Part shown: positions 12,481-23,404 of the stretch, one piece after another | Layout: each line of letters starts with the position of its first letter | Numbering within the stretch: position 1 is the stretch's first letter | From: Isoetes taiwanensis | Taxonomy: Eukaryota; Streptophyta; Lycopodiopsida; Isoetales; Isoetaceae | NCBI GenBank assembly: GCA_021234155.1 | Contig: JAJEKV010000021.1 | Coordinates: 12,835,760-12,899,759, forward strand | Reading direction: 5' to 3' | DNA length: 64,000 bases | The notes under the pieces: model-generated | Seen by the model: the letters and a program-made list of their open reading frames with translations, nothing else | Database searches by the model: none | What the model was told of the DNA's origin: nothing | Position numbers and translations under genes: made by a program

Positions 12481-13778
12481 TGGCATGCGAACAAGATTGA
12501 CTACTTTCACACTAATATCATAGGTTTGAACTTTGCAAGCCCATCTACATAGTATAGTTTTTGGATGGTTTTTTGCGAAGAGAAGAGACATGGGGTTCTG
12601 CTTCATGAACACTTGTATGTGGCTACTTTGCAAGAGATGTCCTTGCCTATCTATCATGAACTTAAGGGCTGCTTCAATCTTCTCCAACCTTTACCTGAGC
12701 TCAGTTTTAGACCACATTTTGCGTGCAAAGGCGACAATTCTATCATCTTGGAGCAATGCCAAACCTATGGCCTTTTTGGTAACACTAATGTAGGCTTAGA
12801 AAGGTTTTTTAAGGTCTAGAGTTTTTAGCAAAGTAAATTGGCATATGGCATCTATGATTCTCTCAAAGGCTTCTTGACAACTTGGTCCATTCTTGCACAT
12901 AAAATACAACTTGGTCAGACAGGCAAAATGATCTTTGCGAGAAGTGCTCAAGCATAAGTCATCCACCTTCTTGCAAATAAGACTTCTACCTTATTTGCAG
13001 CTACTTGAATGCCTTTGGTGGAGACCTCATGACCCAATAAACCCCCTTTTGAGCACAAGAAGACACACTTCTTTGGATTTAGGCTCACACCTCCTTTCTT
13101 GCACATAAAACACAACTTGGTGAGATAGGCAAAATGATCTTTGCAAGAAGTGCTCAAGCAATGCTCTAAACAATGAGGAGGGCATATCCTTGAAAATAGT
13201 ATCCATTGCTCTTTGGAATGTGGCTGAAGCATTCATAAGTCCAAAATGCATCCTTCTCATTGCAAAAGTTTCCCATGGTGTGATGAAAGAAGTCTTGGGC
13301 TGTTCCTCCTCCTTGATGCTGATTTGGTTGAATCCTGAAAAGCCATCTAGGAAGGAATACATCTCCTTACCTGCAACAGTATGCAAAACTTCCTCCAAAA
13401 AGGGTAAGGGATAACAATCTTTGGTAGTTGCCTTGTTTAGGTCCCTATAATCAATGCATATTCTAATTGTTTTGTTCTTTTTCTCTACAAGGACAACCAT
13501 TCAGGATTCACAATCTCTGAAATAACACCAGCATCCTTCATTTTGTATAATTCTTCTTTGATTAGACCAAACAAAGATGCATTTATCCTTCTTAGTTTCT
13601 GCATAACAAGTTTCATGCCTTCCTTAATCTTGATTTCAAATTTATACACACTTTTATCAACAATTATCAGCTCATTATAGTCCCAATCAAACACATCCTT
13701 CCATTCATCAAAGAATTTAACAATAAAAGCCTTATCTTCTTCTCTAAACAAGTCACCAACATACTCTATCTTGACCAT
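12478..13778 (-). pseudogene. Retrotransposon RT and RT-RNase H, rearranged
   Basis: Minus strand. The RT begins in 13,778-13,485 (EWKDVFDWDY) and continues at 13,500-13,027 (IDYRDLNKAT, PLPFLEEVL, FLDGFSGFNQI, FGLMNASATFQRAMD). The VDD catalytic box is missing where it should follow. It appears instead downstream as VDDLCLSTSRKDHFA at about 12,960, after a first copy of the next segment (SLNPKKCVF, GLLGHEVS). A duplicated segment (13,098-13,170 versus 12,892-12,966) explains this. A degraded RNase H connection continues to 12,478 (LLFAKNHPK, CRWACKVQTYDI). Several frameshifts make this non-functional. Confidence 0.8.
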
Positions 13779-13811
13779 TCTTTTGAACTTTTACCCCTCT
13801 TACTTGCTTTT

Positions 13812-14519
13812 TCACTTGCATTGATGACCAAGATTGGGTAGAGCTGTTACAAATAATCTTTTTTCCAAGTCCTCTTCTTTTATTGCTCCCCTAGCCAAGT
13901 GTTCAAGAAGAGCACTTCTACACAATGCATCAGCCTCACAATTTTGCTCTCTTGGCACATGATGTAACTTCCAAGTCTTGAAGCTTGCTAATTCTTCCAA
14001 AACCTTATCTCTTAGTAAGATCATATCCTCATTTTTAGCCTGGTATTCTCTCAAAATCTGCCTACAAACCAATTGTGAGTCTCCAAAAGTAACAATGCTA
14101 GTTATGCCTAAATGCTTGGCTTCATGCAAGCCTGTTATGACAGCTTTATACTCAGCCATGTTTGAGGTAATATTAGAGAAAATCCTGCCTACTTTGGCCA
14201 ATAATCTATTAGAATGATCATTGAGAATTGCAGCAGAAGACGCAACATTTAACCTTTTAGATACTCCTCCATCAAACCACAGAAAAGCAATCCTTTCACC
14301 TTGAGAAGTGCTGACCTCCATGGACAGCTTTGGCTCTGGTATTTGAGTAGGGGCAGAAAGTTCATACTCACCACAAGGGCTTAGTATCAAAAGATTCTCC
14401 AACCTTGTTATAAAGGCTTCAGATTCTCCAACCTTGTTATAAAGGGTCACCTTCTTCCTTCCATCAGATATGGTACATTCTCCCTTTGACCATATAGGCC
14501 TTGCATCCACTGTAGACAA
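13812..14519 (-). CDS. Additional RNase H domain upstream of RT (aRNH-like)
   Basis: One open frame of 235 residues in the retrotransposon. From about residue 78 it reads as an RNase HI-fold domain with all four acidic residues in place: D83 in LWFDGGVSK, E123 in NMAEYKAVITGL, D147 in TFGDSQLVCRQI and D197 in NCEADALCRSA. This resembles the plant/archaeal-type RNase H acquired by Tat-lineage gypsy elements. It would help remove RNA from RNA:DNA hybrids during reverse transcription. Here it lies between protease and RT. It is the best preserved domain of the element, since no stop or frameshift interrupts it. Confidence 0.8.
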   Translation of the reverse strand: MSTVDARPIWSKGECTISDGRKKVTLYNKVGESEAFITRLENLLILSPCGEYELSAPTQIPEPKLSMEVSTSQGERIAFLWFDGGVSKRLNVASSAAILNDHSNRLLAKVGRIFSNITSNMAEYKAVITGLHEAKHLGITSIVTFGDSQLVCRQILREYQAKNEDMILLRDKVLEELASFKTWKLHHVPREQNCEADALCRSALLEHLARGAIKEEDLEKRLFVTALPNLGHQCK

Positions 14520-14878
14520 CCACTTTCTACCAAAAGCAAGTCATAAATATCAGATTTCTCATCAACACCTTCAAATGCAATTACAACAAAGTTAGCAGCC
14601 ACCACAATGCCTTTAACATCAATTGGAACATTACTCACAATGCCTATAGGGTTGATTTTAGTATGAGAAAAGGATTTTAGTACCATAGGAGCCTTCTTAT
14701 CAATTTCTAAACCACATAACCTCATAATGTGATGAGGCATCACATTGGGTGGTGATCCTCCATCAAGCAACACTTTGGTTAAAACCTTCTTACCAATCCT
14801 TACTACACATGTAAAGGCACCTGGATCATACTCTTCTTGGGTCAAGACATGCTTCTCAATATGATTTGTGAGAGCCAC
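14447..14878 (-). CDS. Retrotransposon aspartic protease region
   Basis: Minus-strand frame of 143 residues with VLLDGGSPPNVMP, the pepsin-type active-site loop in the Tat-like D-G-G form (in place of D-T/S-G), and IDVKGIVVAANFVVIAF resembling the second half of the protease fold. It overlaps the RNase H frame by about 70 bp in a different frame, which marks a frameshift in an ancestral polyprotein. Its role would be cleavage of the gag-pol precursor. Confidence 0.7.
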   Translation of the reverse strand: MALTNHIEKHVLTQEEYDPGAFTCVVRIGKKVLTKVLLDGGSPPNVMPHHIMRLCGLEIDKKAPMVLKSFSHTKINPIGIVSNVPIDVKGIVVAANFVVIAFEGVDEKSDIYDLLLVESGCLQWMQGLYGQRENVPYLMEGRR

Positions 14879-15187
14879 TTCATCCTCTTTGGATTCAACA
14901 CTTTCCTTCTATAAGATGGAGCAATCTTGAACAAAGTTACCAAATCCACACTAATCTTGAAATTCCTCAACAAAGACTCAAAATCCTCACCTGATTTGCT
15001 TCATTGTCCTTGATTTTAGGTGCACTAGTCTCCTCATTGGCTTGAATTGGCTCTTTACCTTTTGAGTTGAGCATCCCTCTGGTATGGACAACTATAATCT
15101 CTTCCTGATTGTCTATTTCCTGCACAAATCTTACTGAGGCACTTAGTTCAATAGTCTTGGCCTTCTCTTGCCTTGCAAAGTACTCTT

Positions 15188-16251
15188 TTATACTACACTT
15201 ATCTTCACAATGGCCTCTTTACCAAAATGCCCTCTCTTACCACACTTAGTGCATGGCCTATACCAGCAATAGTTTGAAGAATGTGTGTTTCTTGAGCAAT
15301 GAGCACATGGGGGATGGATTTTCTTTTCGGGTCTTGAACTCTTCATTTCTTGGAGCTGTTTTGTGACGTCAGCCAAGGCTTCGGATAATTTGGATATCTC
15401 AGCCCTGACATCAGCCACAGGACTGTCTGGATCCTCCATCTTTGGCTTCTTCTTGTCCTTTTGAATAGCGTAGATTGGCACTGGTCCAGGCCCCTTGGAT
15501 TCCTGCTCATAGTCTGGAAAGAAAGGATTATGAGGTGAGTGTACATCATCAGGAAGATAGAAAATCATATCAGCAATTTCAGTAGCCTTGGTAAAGGCTT
15601 TATGTATGGTATCAAATCCTTCTTGCTTTTGTATTTTAAGCATTTTCCTATGCACCCTTGGCCTACTGCTCAACCTTCTAATCAATGAAGCCACAAGATG
15701 CAAAGTGTGGTTAGGTACTTGATTTACTTGGCATTTGACAAGATACAAGTTAAATCTTTCAACATACTAATGTACACTCTCATCACGTTTAGCATGGAAG
15801 GTCTGCAACTCAAACATCAAATCTTCGGGGTCAAGAAGCTTACCAAACCTTGCCAAGAACTTCTTTACAATTTCATCCCATGAATTAGCACCTATGCTCA
15901 TGACATATTCCAGCCATGCTCTTACCTCATCATTCTTGAAGCACTTTTTGAATTCAGAGAATTTGCATCCCTTCTTGTATCCATATTCCTGATAGAATTT
16001 CTCAAAAGTCTTCAAGAAATTATTAGCATTCATACTTGGATCAAATGTAGGAGGAGGAATTGGCATATTTAGTTCGAAGTAGTGGCAAGGTATACCTGCA
16101 TACTTATTCCTGGTGCTACTATAGAGATCTCAAGGTTCTCTTGTGCTTCATCATGCTCAGAATTCTCATTGTTTCTCCTAGGAGCCATGAGTTCAAAATC
16201 CAAGTAAAAATCTAGGTAGGACCTCCAAAATGTTGAAGGTGTTCCTGACAA
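15188..16251 (-). pseudogene. Retrotransposon gag with zinc knuckles
   Basis: Minus strand. A likely start MAPRRNNENSEHDE lies near 16,188. The capsid-like part (PIPPPTFDPSMNANNFL, ARFGKLLDPED) runs 16,066-15,767. A single stop codon then separates it, in the same frame, from 15,748-15,188. The C-terminal part has CAHCSRNTHSSNYC, a CX2CX4HX4C knuckle, followed by a second half-knuckle CTKCGKRGHFG whose last Cys is not in frame. Gag would package the element RNA. The stop and the frame change after MAPRR make it non-functional as a single protein. Confidence 0.8.
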
Positions 16252-16501
16252 ACCTTCAACCTCAATGACTTAACCTCCAGGTTGCTTTAAACAACCACTC
16301 TAATCAAGAAGATTGCAAAAAAGAATGCTCAAACTTTGTGTTAGAACTGCTTTCCCAAAACCAGAAAAAATGGCTCTTAGCAAAACAGATTCCATTTGCA
16401 AAGAGACTCGAGTTTTGACATGATTCCAATTCAAGAATATGCTCTGCCACTCAAAGAATCTATGATTAAAAGTCAGGTGCAAAAAAATATGCAGAGGACT
16501 C

Positions 16502-19199
16502 TCAAATTTACATTTTTGACCAAGTCAAAACTTGGTCAATGTCCCTGGTAGCAAGCTAAATTTTGCAAATGAAAAAGTACAACTCTTTTTCCAGTTCTGA
16601 CACTTGAGTCAAACTCTGACAAACCTGCACACAAGATAGATCAAATTTTTTGCCAAAAAATCATGCAAAAATGCCCAGAACTTTAAATTTTTTGCAAAAA
16701 GACTGTCATAATGCAAAAAACAGCAATCATATATTTGCAAATCGAGTTCTAGTGATTCTTTTTCACTTTTGGCAACTCCTGACAGCTCTGACAGATCTGT
16801 AAATGAAGTGCATTCAGTTCTTTGTCAAAGATTGATGTTATTTTGCCCAAAAAAATTGTTTTTTCTCCAAGAATTCTGTTACAAACAAGAACCAGCATGA
16901 AATTTTTCGTAAATCAAGTTCAAGCAGTCTATTTAGCTTTTGAATGCTCCCAACAACTCTGACAGGTCTACATAAGAGTTGCATCAAGTAGTTTTAGCCA
17001 AAAGATTATTAGTTTGCTTGCAGAAAATCTTTCTTTAATGGCTTATTCTTGTATAATATGACCTATTGTACGTTGTGATTCTTCAAGCTCTTCTATGAGT
17101 CCCTTTTTATGTTTTTTGTACTAGTTGGATATGTGCATTCTATGCTATGTGTGCTAATGACTCATGTTTTCCAAGTACATGCCTCTATTTACTAATATTA
17201 CTTATCTTAATGGCTTAGAATGCAAATATAAAATGCCTAGGCTTACCCTTTTTTCGTTTTTTATACAATGCAACTCTAACTAGATAAGATAATCCACTTA
17301 CTTCACCTTTAGCACAATAACAGAATTTCCTCAAATCATTTTTGCTTTCTCTTGTATATTTTTTACTCCTGAAGTGTTCTAAGAAATAGACACGAATCTT
17401 CTCCCAAGAGAACGGATTTTCATTCATTGAGGCATCATACAAGAATTTTTCAATCAATCGCTAATGTCTTGGGCCCAGGATCAAATCAAGGAAAAATAAG
17501 ATATTTCAGTCAAATTGCCTCATAAATCCATGATTCACAAGGCAAGGAAGGTCGATTCAAGCAGAAGAAGGTCAATCCGGCCCAAATTAGTGTTGTGCAG
17601 ATTGATTCTCTTGCCCAAAGCCCTCAAAATTTTCTGTAACCAAAATCCCTTTTTTGAAAATCCCTTGTTCAGTCCCAATCTTAGCAAATCCTGCTCGAAT
17701 CCCTGTCAGTTTTATGTTTCTTGGTATAGAATAGGTTAATCCGGGAGGTATTAGCTATGATTAGGCTGTTGAATTGATCTGTAAATCCGGATCTTGGCGT
17801 GAATCAATTTTTAGAGTTCTTAAGATCTCGAGCACAATATCCCACAGGAATTTTTGAAAAAAGGAGCTTGGATAAGGATAAGTCCAGCTCGACTATTAAT
17901 ATTTGCGTGTTGTCCTCCACGTGAGATCTGGCCCGTTGCCAACTCACATGCCGGGGGCACCACATGGCGGGAGGAGATTGGGTGGGGGAAGTGACTAGGC
18001 CAGAAGGGTAGATAGGAATTTTTTTTTTTTTCAAATTTGGCACGATTCGCAAGAAATGAAAAATGAATATCAATATAGGGTCTTTTTCAAAAATTCTTTT
18101 TTCCACAAGGAACCTTTTTTGATGTCTACAAGATGGGAGAATCTTTTTGAAAAAATGAGCATTTGATCTTTTGGCTAAAAATGGGAGTAAAATTTGATGA
18201 GGTGGCAAGTTGGTGGGGTGATGTGGCAAATGGGTAGTGACATGGCATTATGAAGTGATGATGTGTCAAGTAAGGTGGCAAAATGACTTTTTTTCTAGTC
18301 AAAATGTTTTATCAAGTGGAGATGATGTGTATGATGATGTGGATGTACTTGGGATGATGTTGCACCATGAAGAGATGACATGTCATCTAAGGTATCAAAA
18401 TGACTTTTCTTACGTCAAATGTTTTTGATGAGTGATGAGATAGGTGACATGTGTATGATGACATAGATGTGCTTGGATGATGATGTGGATGATTTTTGAC
18501 ATTTTTTTAAGATGATATGGACAATTTGGCACCCACTTTGGCACTTGTGCATATACCACTAAAGCTTTAATGTAATAATGGCTAGGATAATTTGCTCTTC
18601 CAAACTTGCTTGAAGAAAATGTGCACTTTCTTTCTCTAGCTTTGTTTTAGAGAGAGAAAATGGTCTTAGACCATGAGAATAACCAAATTTGGTGGAATTT
18701 TTAGCTTTTTTCAAAGGAGGTGAATGTATGATGGGGGGGGATGTATGTGTGATGTGTTTTGACTAGAAAAAAGACTCTTTGCCAACTTTGGCTAGGAAAA
18801 GTGATGATGAGGCAAGGAAATGTGGATTGTGGAGCATGTAGGGTGTTTCATGGATGGGTTTGAGATGGTAGGATCATGAAAGAAGCCTTGGGAAATAGAA
18901 CTTATGCCAAAATGATTTGGAACTAGCCATATACCAAAGAATCTTGAGGGATCTTCCAAACTTTAATATTGAGGAGTCTTCCAATATCTAGACTCAACTT
19001 ATCTTGTTTGAATCTCATCTTCCTTGCTATCCTTGCATTAATGCCCTTCCTTTGGTTCTTCATCATAGGTGTCAACTTGGAGTCTTCAAAAATGGGAGTC
19101 TTCAAACTTCTAACTCATGCACACATGTATTAGTCAAATGTTAGACAAGATGTGCAAATTGTGTGCATTGCTCTTCTATGCTGCCAAAATGTGGCAGCA
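16502..19199 (-). repeat. 5' LTR of the Tat-like element
   Basis: Partner of 7,905-10,592 with a nearly constant offset of about 8,600 bp. It starts with the same TGCTGCCA/TGGCAGCA hairpin on its outer right end (19,179-19,199). Homology at the inner end fades just beyond 16,502. The 16,231-16,501 interval next to it is leader sequence without an LTR counterpart. Transcription of the element would run leftward from here. Confidence 0.85.
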
Positions 19200-19370
19200 G
19201 CCTCCACGGCTTCAGTAACGTTATCTGCGTCCGCACATGGGAAGCACATGGGAGGACACTATGGCTTCAGTGACTTCCACGACCACATTGATAAATGCCT
19301 GCCATGCAGGTGGCCTCTATGCAATTCATGTCCCCTACCAACAACCACTTCCCCATAGAGAAGGTTACGC
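19200..19370 (-). pseudogene. Upstream part of the split transposase-like gene
   Basis: Immediately right of the retrotransposon, beginning with the GCCTC duplication. On the minus strand the frame NVVVEVTEAIVSSHVLP, followed in another frame by ADADNVTEAVE, closely resembles NVAVQVIEAIVPTHILP and ADNIAEAVG at 7,800-7,640. The gene therefore had two copies of this domain, one on each side of the insertion point. Frame changes occur at equivalent places in both copies. Confidence 0.55.
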
Positions 19371-19486
19371 AAGGTCCTTTTTCTATAAAATTCAATGATG
19401 TCCACTTGTTAAAGACATGCAATCCTCAATGACATATATAGTAAAGAACACCGCGAATATTGAGGCAAAAATGCTCAACAAAGACC

Positions 19487-19570
19487 AAATGGCGCACCCG
19501 CGCCATTTTTTTAAATCGCGCAGTCGCGCCAAAGCCATTTTGAAAATTGCGCGCTGGCGCCATTTGCTCT
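19487..19570. repeat. GC-rich inverted repeats (AAATGGCGC...GCGCCATTT)
   Basis: A perfect 9-bp stem with a 4-base loop at 19,487-19,508. It is followed within 60 bp by further cgcg/gcgcc motifs ending in 'ggcgccattt', which is again complementary to the left arm. The surrounding sequence is AT-rich. This could be the end of a small transposon. Confidence 0.6.
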
Positions 19571-20252
19571 AAATCTTATTTGACAAGCAGAAAAATAGAA
19601 GGCATTTGATCTCTAATTACTAGATTACGGATTCTTACTAATTATCTGCTTCATCAATTAAAGAATATGTACCCTCTAAGACATTGTTGAGAACTAATAT
19701 ACTAAAACAAAATAGAGAATATCTACCCTTCAAAACCTTTAATTGTTTAGAATTAACATAAACAAAATAGCCGTAACCTGGAGGTCATTGTAGATTCAGG
19801 ATCTGTCATCAGAGGAATTAATCCAAACGTCAGCTATTTGGTGAAAATCACCAATAATCAAAGAAGCGCATGGTAACTGTTGAAGAAGCACAAGCAAAGA
19901 ACGTGATGCACCTGCAGAACCAAGTGAAGCATCTAGCAACTGTTAAAGAAGCACCTGCAAGCAAAGTAAAGCGCCCGCGGAAAAGGGTGATGCAGCTGCA
20001 GAACCAAGTGAAGCGATGTAGAAATAAGTGAAGCGCTCTCGAAGAAACTGAAGCGGCCAAGCAAGCGCCTGCTATTATCGTCTGAAAAACCAACGTCTAA
20101 GACAGAATAGACATTGGATGGATGCCCTTCTTTCTCTTCCAAGTGCTCTCAGATGCAAGTATCTACGAATATTGAAGCGATGATGTGGAGCATAAAATCG
20201 TAACCTTTATTGACCATCTGTACCTTCTGACTCAAGATAGTTATAAAGGCAA

Positions 20253-20760
20253 GTCGGCGGGGGGGCAAATTCAAATTTCAAAATATTTGGGGCGTGGTGG
20301 ACGGGCGGGCAAATTTTAACTTTTCAAAATTGGCAGGCGGGCCAATTCAAATTTCAAAATATTTGGCAAGTGGCGGACGGGTGGGCAAATTTTAACTTTT
20401 CAAAATTGACAGGCAGGCAGGCGAGCAAATTCAAATTTCAAAATATTTGGGGAGTGGCAGATGGGCATGCAAATTTTAACTTTTCAAAATTGGCAGGCGG
20501 GCAGGCGAGCAAATTCAAATTTCAAAATAATTGGGACAGTGAGGCAAGGCGGGCAAATGTTAACTTTTCAAAGTTGGTAGGCAGGCGGGCGGGCAAATTC
20601 AAATTTCAAAACATTGGAGAGATGGACGGGCGGGCAGGCAGGCAAATTCAAAATTCAAAAATTTGGACAGGCGGAGGGGCGGGCAAATTCAAATTTCAAA
20701 ATTTAAAAATTTGAAGAGGCAGACTTGCGGGCCAATTTCAAAATTTTGCGGGCGGTTATC
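20253..20760. repeat. Minisatellite, period about 82 bp
   Basis: The core 'caaattcaaatttcaaaa' recurs at about 20,265, 20,343, 20,425, 20,508 and 20,591, with two shorter spacings after that (20,641 and 20,681). Between cores lie G-rich 'ggcgggcgggc' linkers and a second core 'caaattttaacttttcaaaa'. One plus-strand frame stays open across most of the array simply because the unit lacks stops in that phase. Confidence 0.9.
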
Positions 20761-21089
20761 ATTTTTTTTCAGGCACTTATCTTTTCTTTTGTGCCACTTT
20801 TCATTTCTTATTCACCTCTAGCTCTCCTCTTATATGGCAAAATTGTTCTTCATTTTGATACTTTACCTGAGTTATTTAGTTTGACATCTTTTCTTCCAGT
20901 CATGATGGCTCTATATTGGAACACTTGTTTTTCCTTTAAGCATCCTGGCATATATATTTTGTCTTACGTCTTTTATATGTTACAACAAAAAAAAAATCCA
21001 GGTTTTTCATTAAACTTTGTCTCAATCTGTGCTTCATTAATATTCAAGTAATACTTCTCTATTTCCTTTTGTTACTGCTATCATCTCAT

Positions 21090-23404
21090 TACAGTTGCTC
21101 AGAAGCTTTGTGGCGTGCTTACCGAGTCCATCTCCTCCACGCAGTCAGGTTTCTTGCCTCGCCGGTGTATCTTGAATAATGTGGCAGCAGCATATGAGGG
21201 TCTCTATTGGGCTAGAATGCATGGTTACCCCATTGTATACTTGAAGTTTGGATTTTGCAAAAGCATATGACGGTGTTGGACTGGAGTTTCTGGGCGCGGC
21301 CTTTACGCCTTGGTTTTGGTGCCCAGTTCGCAGCGGATATTATGAAACTTCATTATTACGCTTGTTCTTGATTCTTTTCAAGGAGAACCATCAACATTTT
21401 TCGGTGGGACGTGGCATTCGCCGTATCTGTCCTTTGGCACCGTTGCTTTTTACAATTGTGGCGTAGATTCTTTCTCAATTATTCTCTCTTGCAAAGTGGG
21501 AAGGTATCTGCATGGTCTTCCCATGAATAATGGTTCACAAGAGATCATGTCAGAATCGCGATGATGACACTTTCTTGTTCTTGATGGTGATGAGCGTAAT
21601 TTGCGTAATGCCATTTCCTTGTTGGACGATTTCTCTTTGGCTTCGGTATCTTTGTGGGGTGGCAAAAGTGTATTGCCCTCGTGGGCCCTAGACTCTCGGT
21701 GCCGTCTTACGTGGTTGCATTTCCATGGAAGGTTCTTCCTCATGGGAAGGCAACTAAGCTTCTAGGCATTCGGTTGGTATACACCTCTCATCCGGTGATG
21801 CGTGGGATGTCATTATTAAGGGGTTGGAAAGGCATTTGTTCGGTGGTCCACGGCTAAGTTATCCATGGCTGGTCGTGGTAAGCGCGGGCAAAGTCGGGTT
21901 CGAGTGGTACACATGTCTACATGGCATCCATCTTGCCGGGCACCTTGATCAAAGATGCGACTCATTGTTCGTGACCGTCCGAAACTTCATCCGGGGTGGC
22001 GAAGAAGGAGCTGATGTTAAAGTTAGTTGAAGTGCATTATGCCTAAACTTTGTGGGGGTGGGGATGATTCACTTTCTTCTCCGAGCAAGGTGCTGATCTC
22101 TAAGTTCATGTGGCGGATTCTCAATAATGCTGATAATTCTCAGGGTTCAAGCGTCTCATTCACCAGTCTTCTGAGAGGTGCATTTCCTTTGGCTCTCCAT
22201 CCATTAAGCCTCTCCTCCCATGGGCATTATTCTATCCACTTTCTCCATATCCTAATGCATCTCCTTTCCTCAAGGGGTTGCTCACCGCTTGGGAGATGTG
22301 GCGCACTTTGTTTTGGGTTCCATCCAATGGCCCCACATATCCATATCCTGACCCGGTTGTTAGTGGATCCCTTTGGGTGACGGTCATGCAGATTGTCCCC
22401 TGGTCTATTCTGTCCATCCATTGACGCAACGTCGGTGCCGAGCCGCAGGTGTGCTCACGGTATCTGCATGGTATAATGAGACAAGATTGTTGACGTGGAA
22501 TGAGTTCAAATTGAAGTTCCTTCTCCTTCGTTGGGACCGGAGCATTTGGGAAAAAGTAGCTGCTACACTTCCTCCACACCCACAAGACGTGGCTCCCCAG
22601 CTCTGGATAGTTCATGGCAGTGTTAAGGAGGAGCACCTGGTGCACTCGATGTATGTGGTCCTGCTTCATCCTGAGGTGTTGCCTCCATCACCAAAGTGGC
22701 CTTTAGTTATCCCCGAGCCTCATCGTAAAAGCGATACCGGGCGATGGGTATGGGATAAATTGCTTCATCCTAAGCTATCCATTTTATGGTGGCAGATCAC
22801 TCATAGATGCGTGCGGGTAAACACTGTTGTTCATCGATTTCGTCCAGAAGTCTCTGTGATCTGCCCTCTTTGCACGCAGAGGGATGAGACAATTGAGCAC
22901 TGCTTCTTCTTATGTCACCATGTTCGACCAGCTTGGCAGTGGCTCCGAAGTCTTTTCCATTGTGACTTGAATAGTCGCGCCAGGTCCTTTTGTCAGTCTA
23001 TCCTAGTTCTTGGGACAAGTTGGCAAAGAGGGCTTTCCACTTAGCATCTGCTTGGATCATCTGGTCCATCTGGAAGAGACGAAATCTCCTCATCTTCAAG
23101 GGTCAGCTCTTTTCAGATACACAAGTGCTTAGCGATGCCCGTAGTCGCATTGTGAAGGCTTACAAATGTTCTTCCTTGAAGGATGACATCAAAAGTGTCA
23201 TTTGGGAACAATATCTTCAGATTCACACCTACTCATAGCAAACAGTTGTGCTCATGGTGATCTGTATTCTCTGCTTTTCCATGTTATGTATGTGGTGGGT
23301 AGTGTTGCTCTAGTGGATATCTTCTCCACTGGGTTTTGAGTCCCCCATGTACTCTTTGTATTCTTTTGAGTAATAAAGGCCCACGTTCCTCAAAAAAAAA
23401 AAAA
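21090..23404 (+). mobile_element. 5'-truncated LINE 3' end with poly(A) tail
   Basis: Plus-strand relics of ORF2 in order. RT: TQSGFLPRRCILNN, DFAKAYDGVGLEFLG and GIRRICPLAPLLF (21,150-21,470). Then a long decayed stretch. Then a well kept zf-RVT zinc-binding domain in 22,373-23,044 (WVWDKLLHPKLSILWW, ICPLCTQRDETIEHCFFLCH, a CX2C...HCFFXC pattern). The C-terminal tail WIIWSIWKRRNLLIF runs to a stop near 23,238. A non-coding tail and an A-run (23,392-23,404) mark the 3' end. Stops and frameshifts in the RT make it inactive. I could not find a target duplication. Confidence 0.8.

Larger units (their letters stand above)
7905..19199 (-). mobile_element. Tat-like Ty3/gypsy LTR retrotransposon, degenerate
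   Basis: Two direct repeats of about 2.7 kb enclose a 5.9 kb internal region coding on the minus strand in the order gag, protease, an extra RNase H, reverse transcriptase, a weak RT-type RNase H, integrase. The 5-bp flanking duplication supports a real insertion. RNase H plus the DGG protease motif point to the Tat/Ogre group of non-chromoviral gypsy elements. It is defective: a gag stop, a rearranged RT, and Lys in place of the catalytic integrase Glu. The LTRs agree at roughly nine in ten bases by eye, so the insertion is not recent. I found no convincing primer-binding site next to the 5' LTR. Confidence 0.85.

Noticed and set aside
16231-16262. TGTTGAAGG...CCTTCAAC as the inner start of the 5' LTR, with an adjacent TGGAGGTCC primer-binding site
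   Set aside because: The segment has no counterpart at the left LTR, whose end is fixed by the GCCTC duplication. The tRNA match is unconvincing. Left as an alternative only.
20370-20714. 114-residue open frame in the minisatellite
   Set aside because: It is open only because the repeat unit has no stop in that phase. No start context, homology or splice signal supports a gene.
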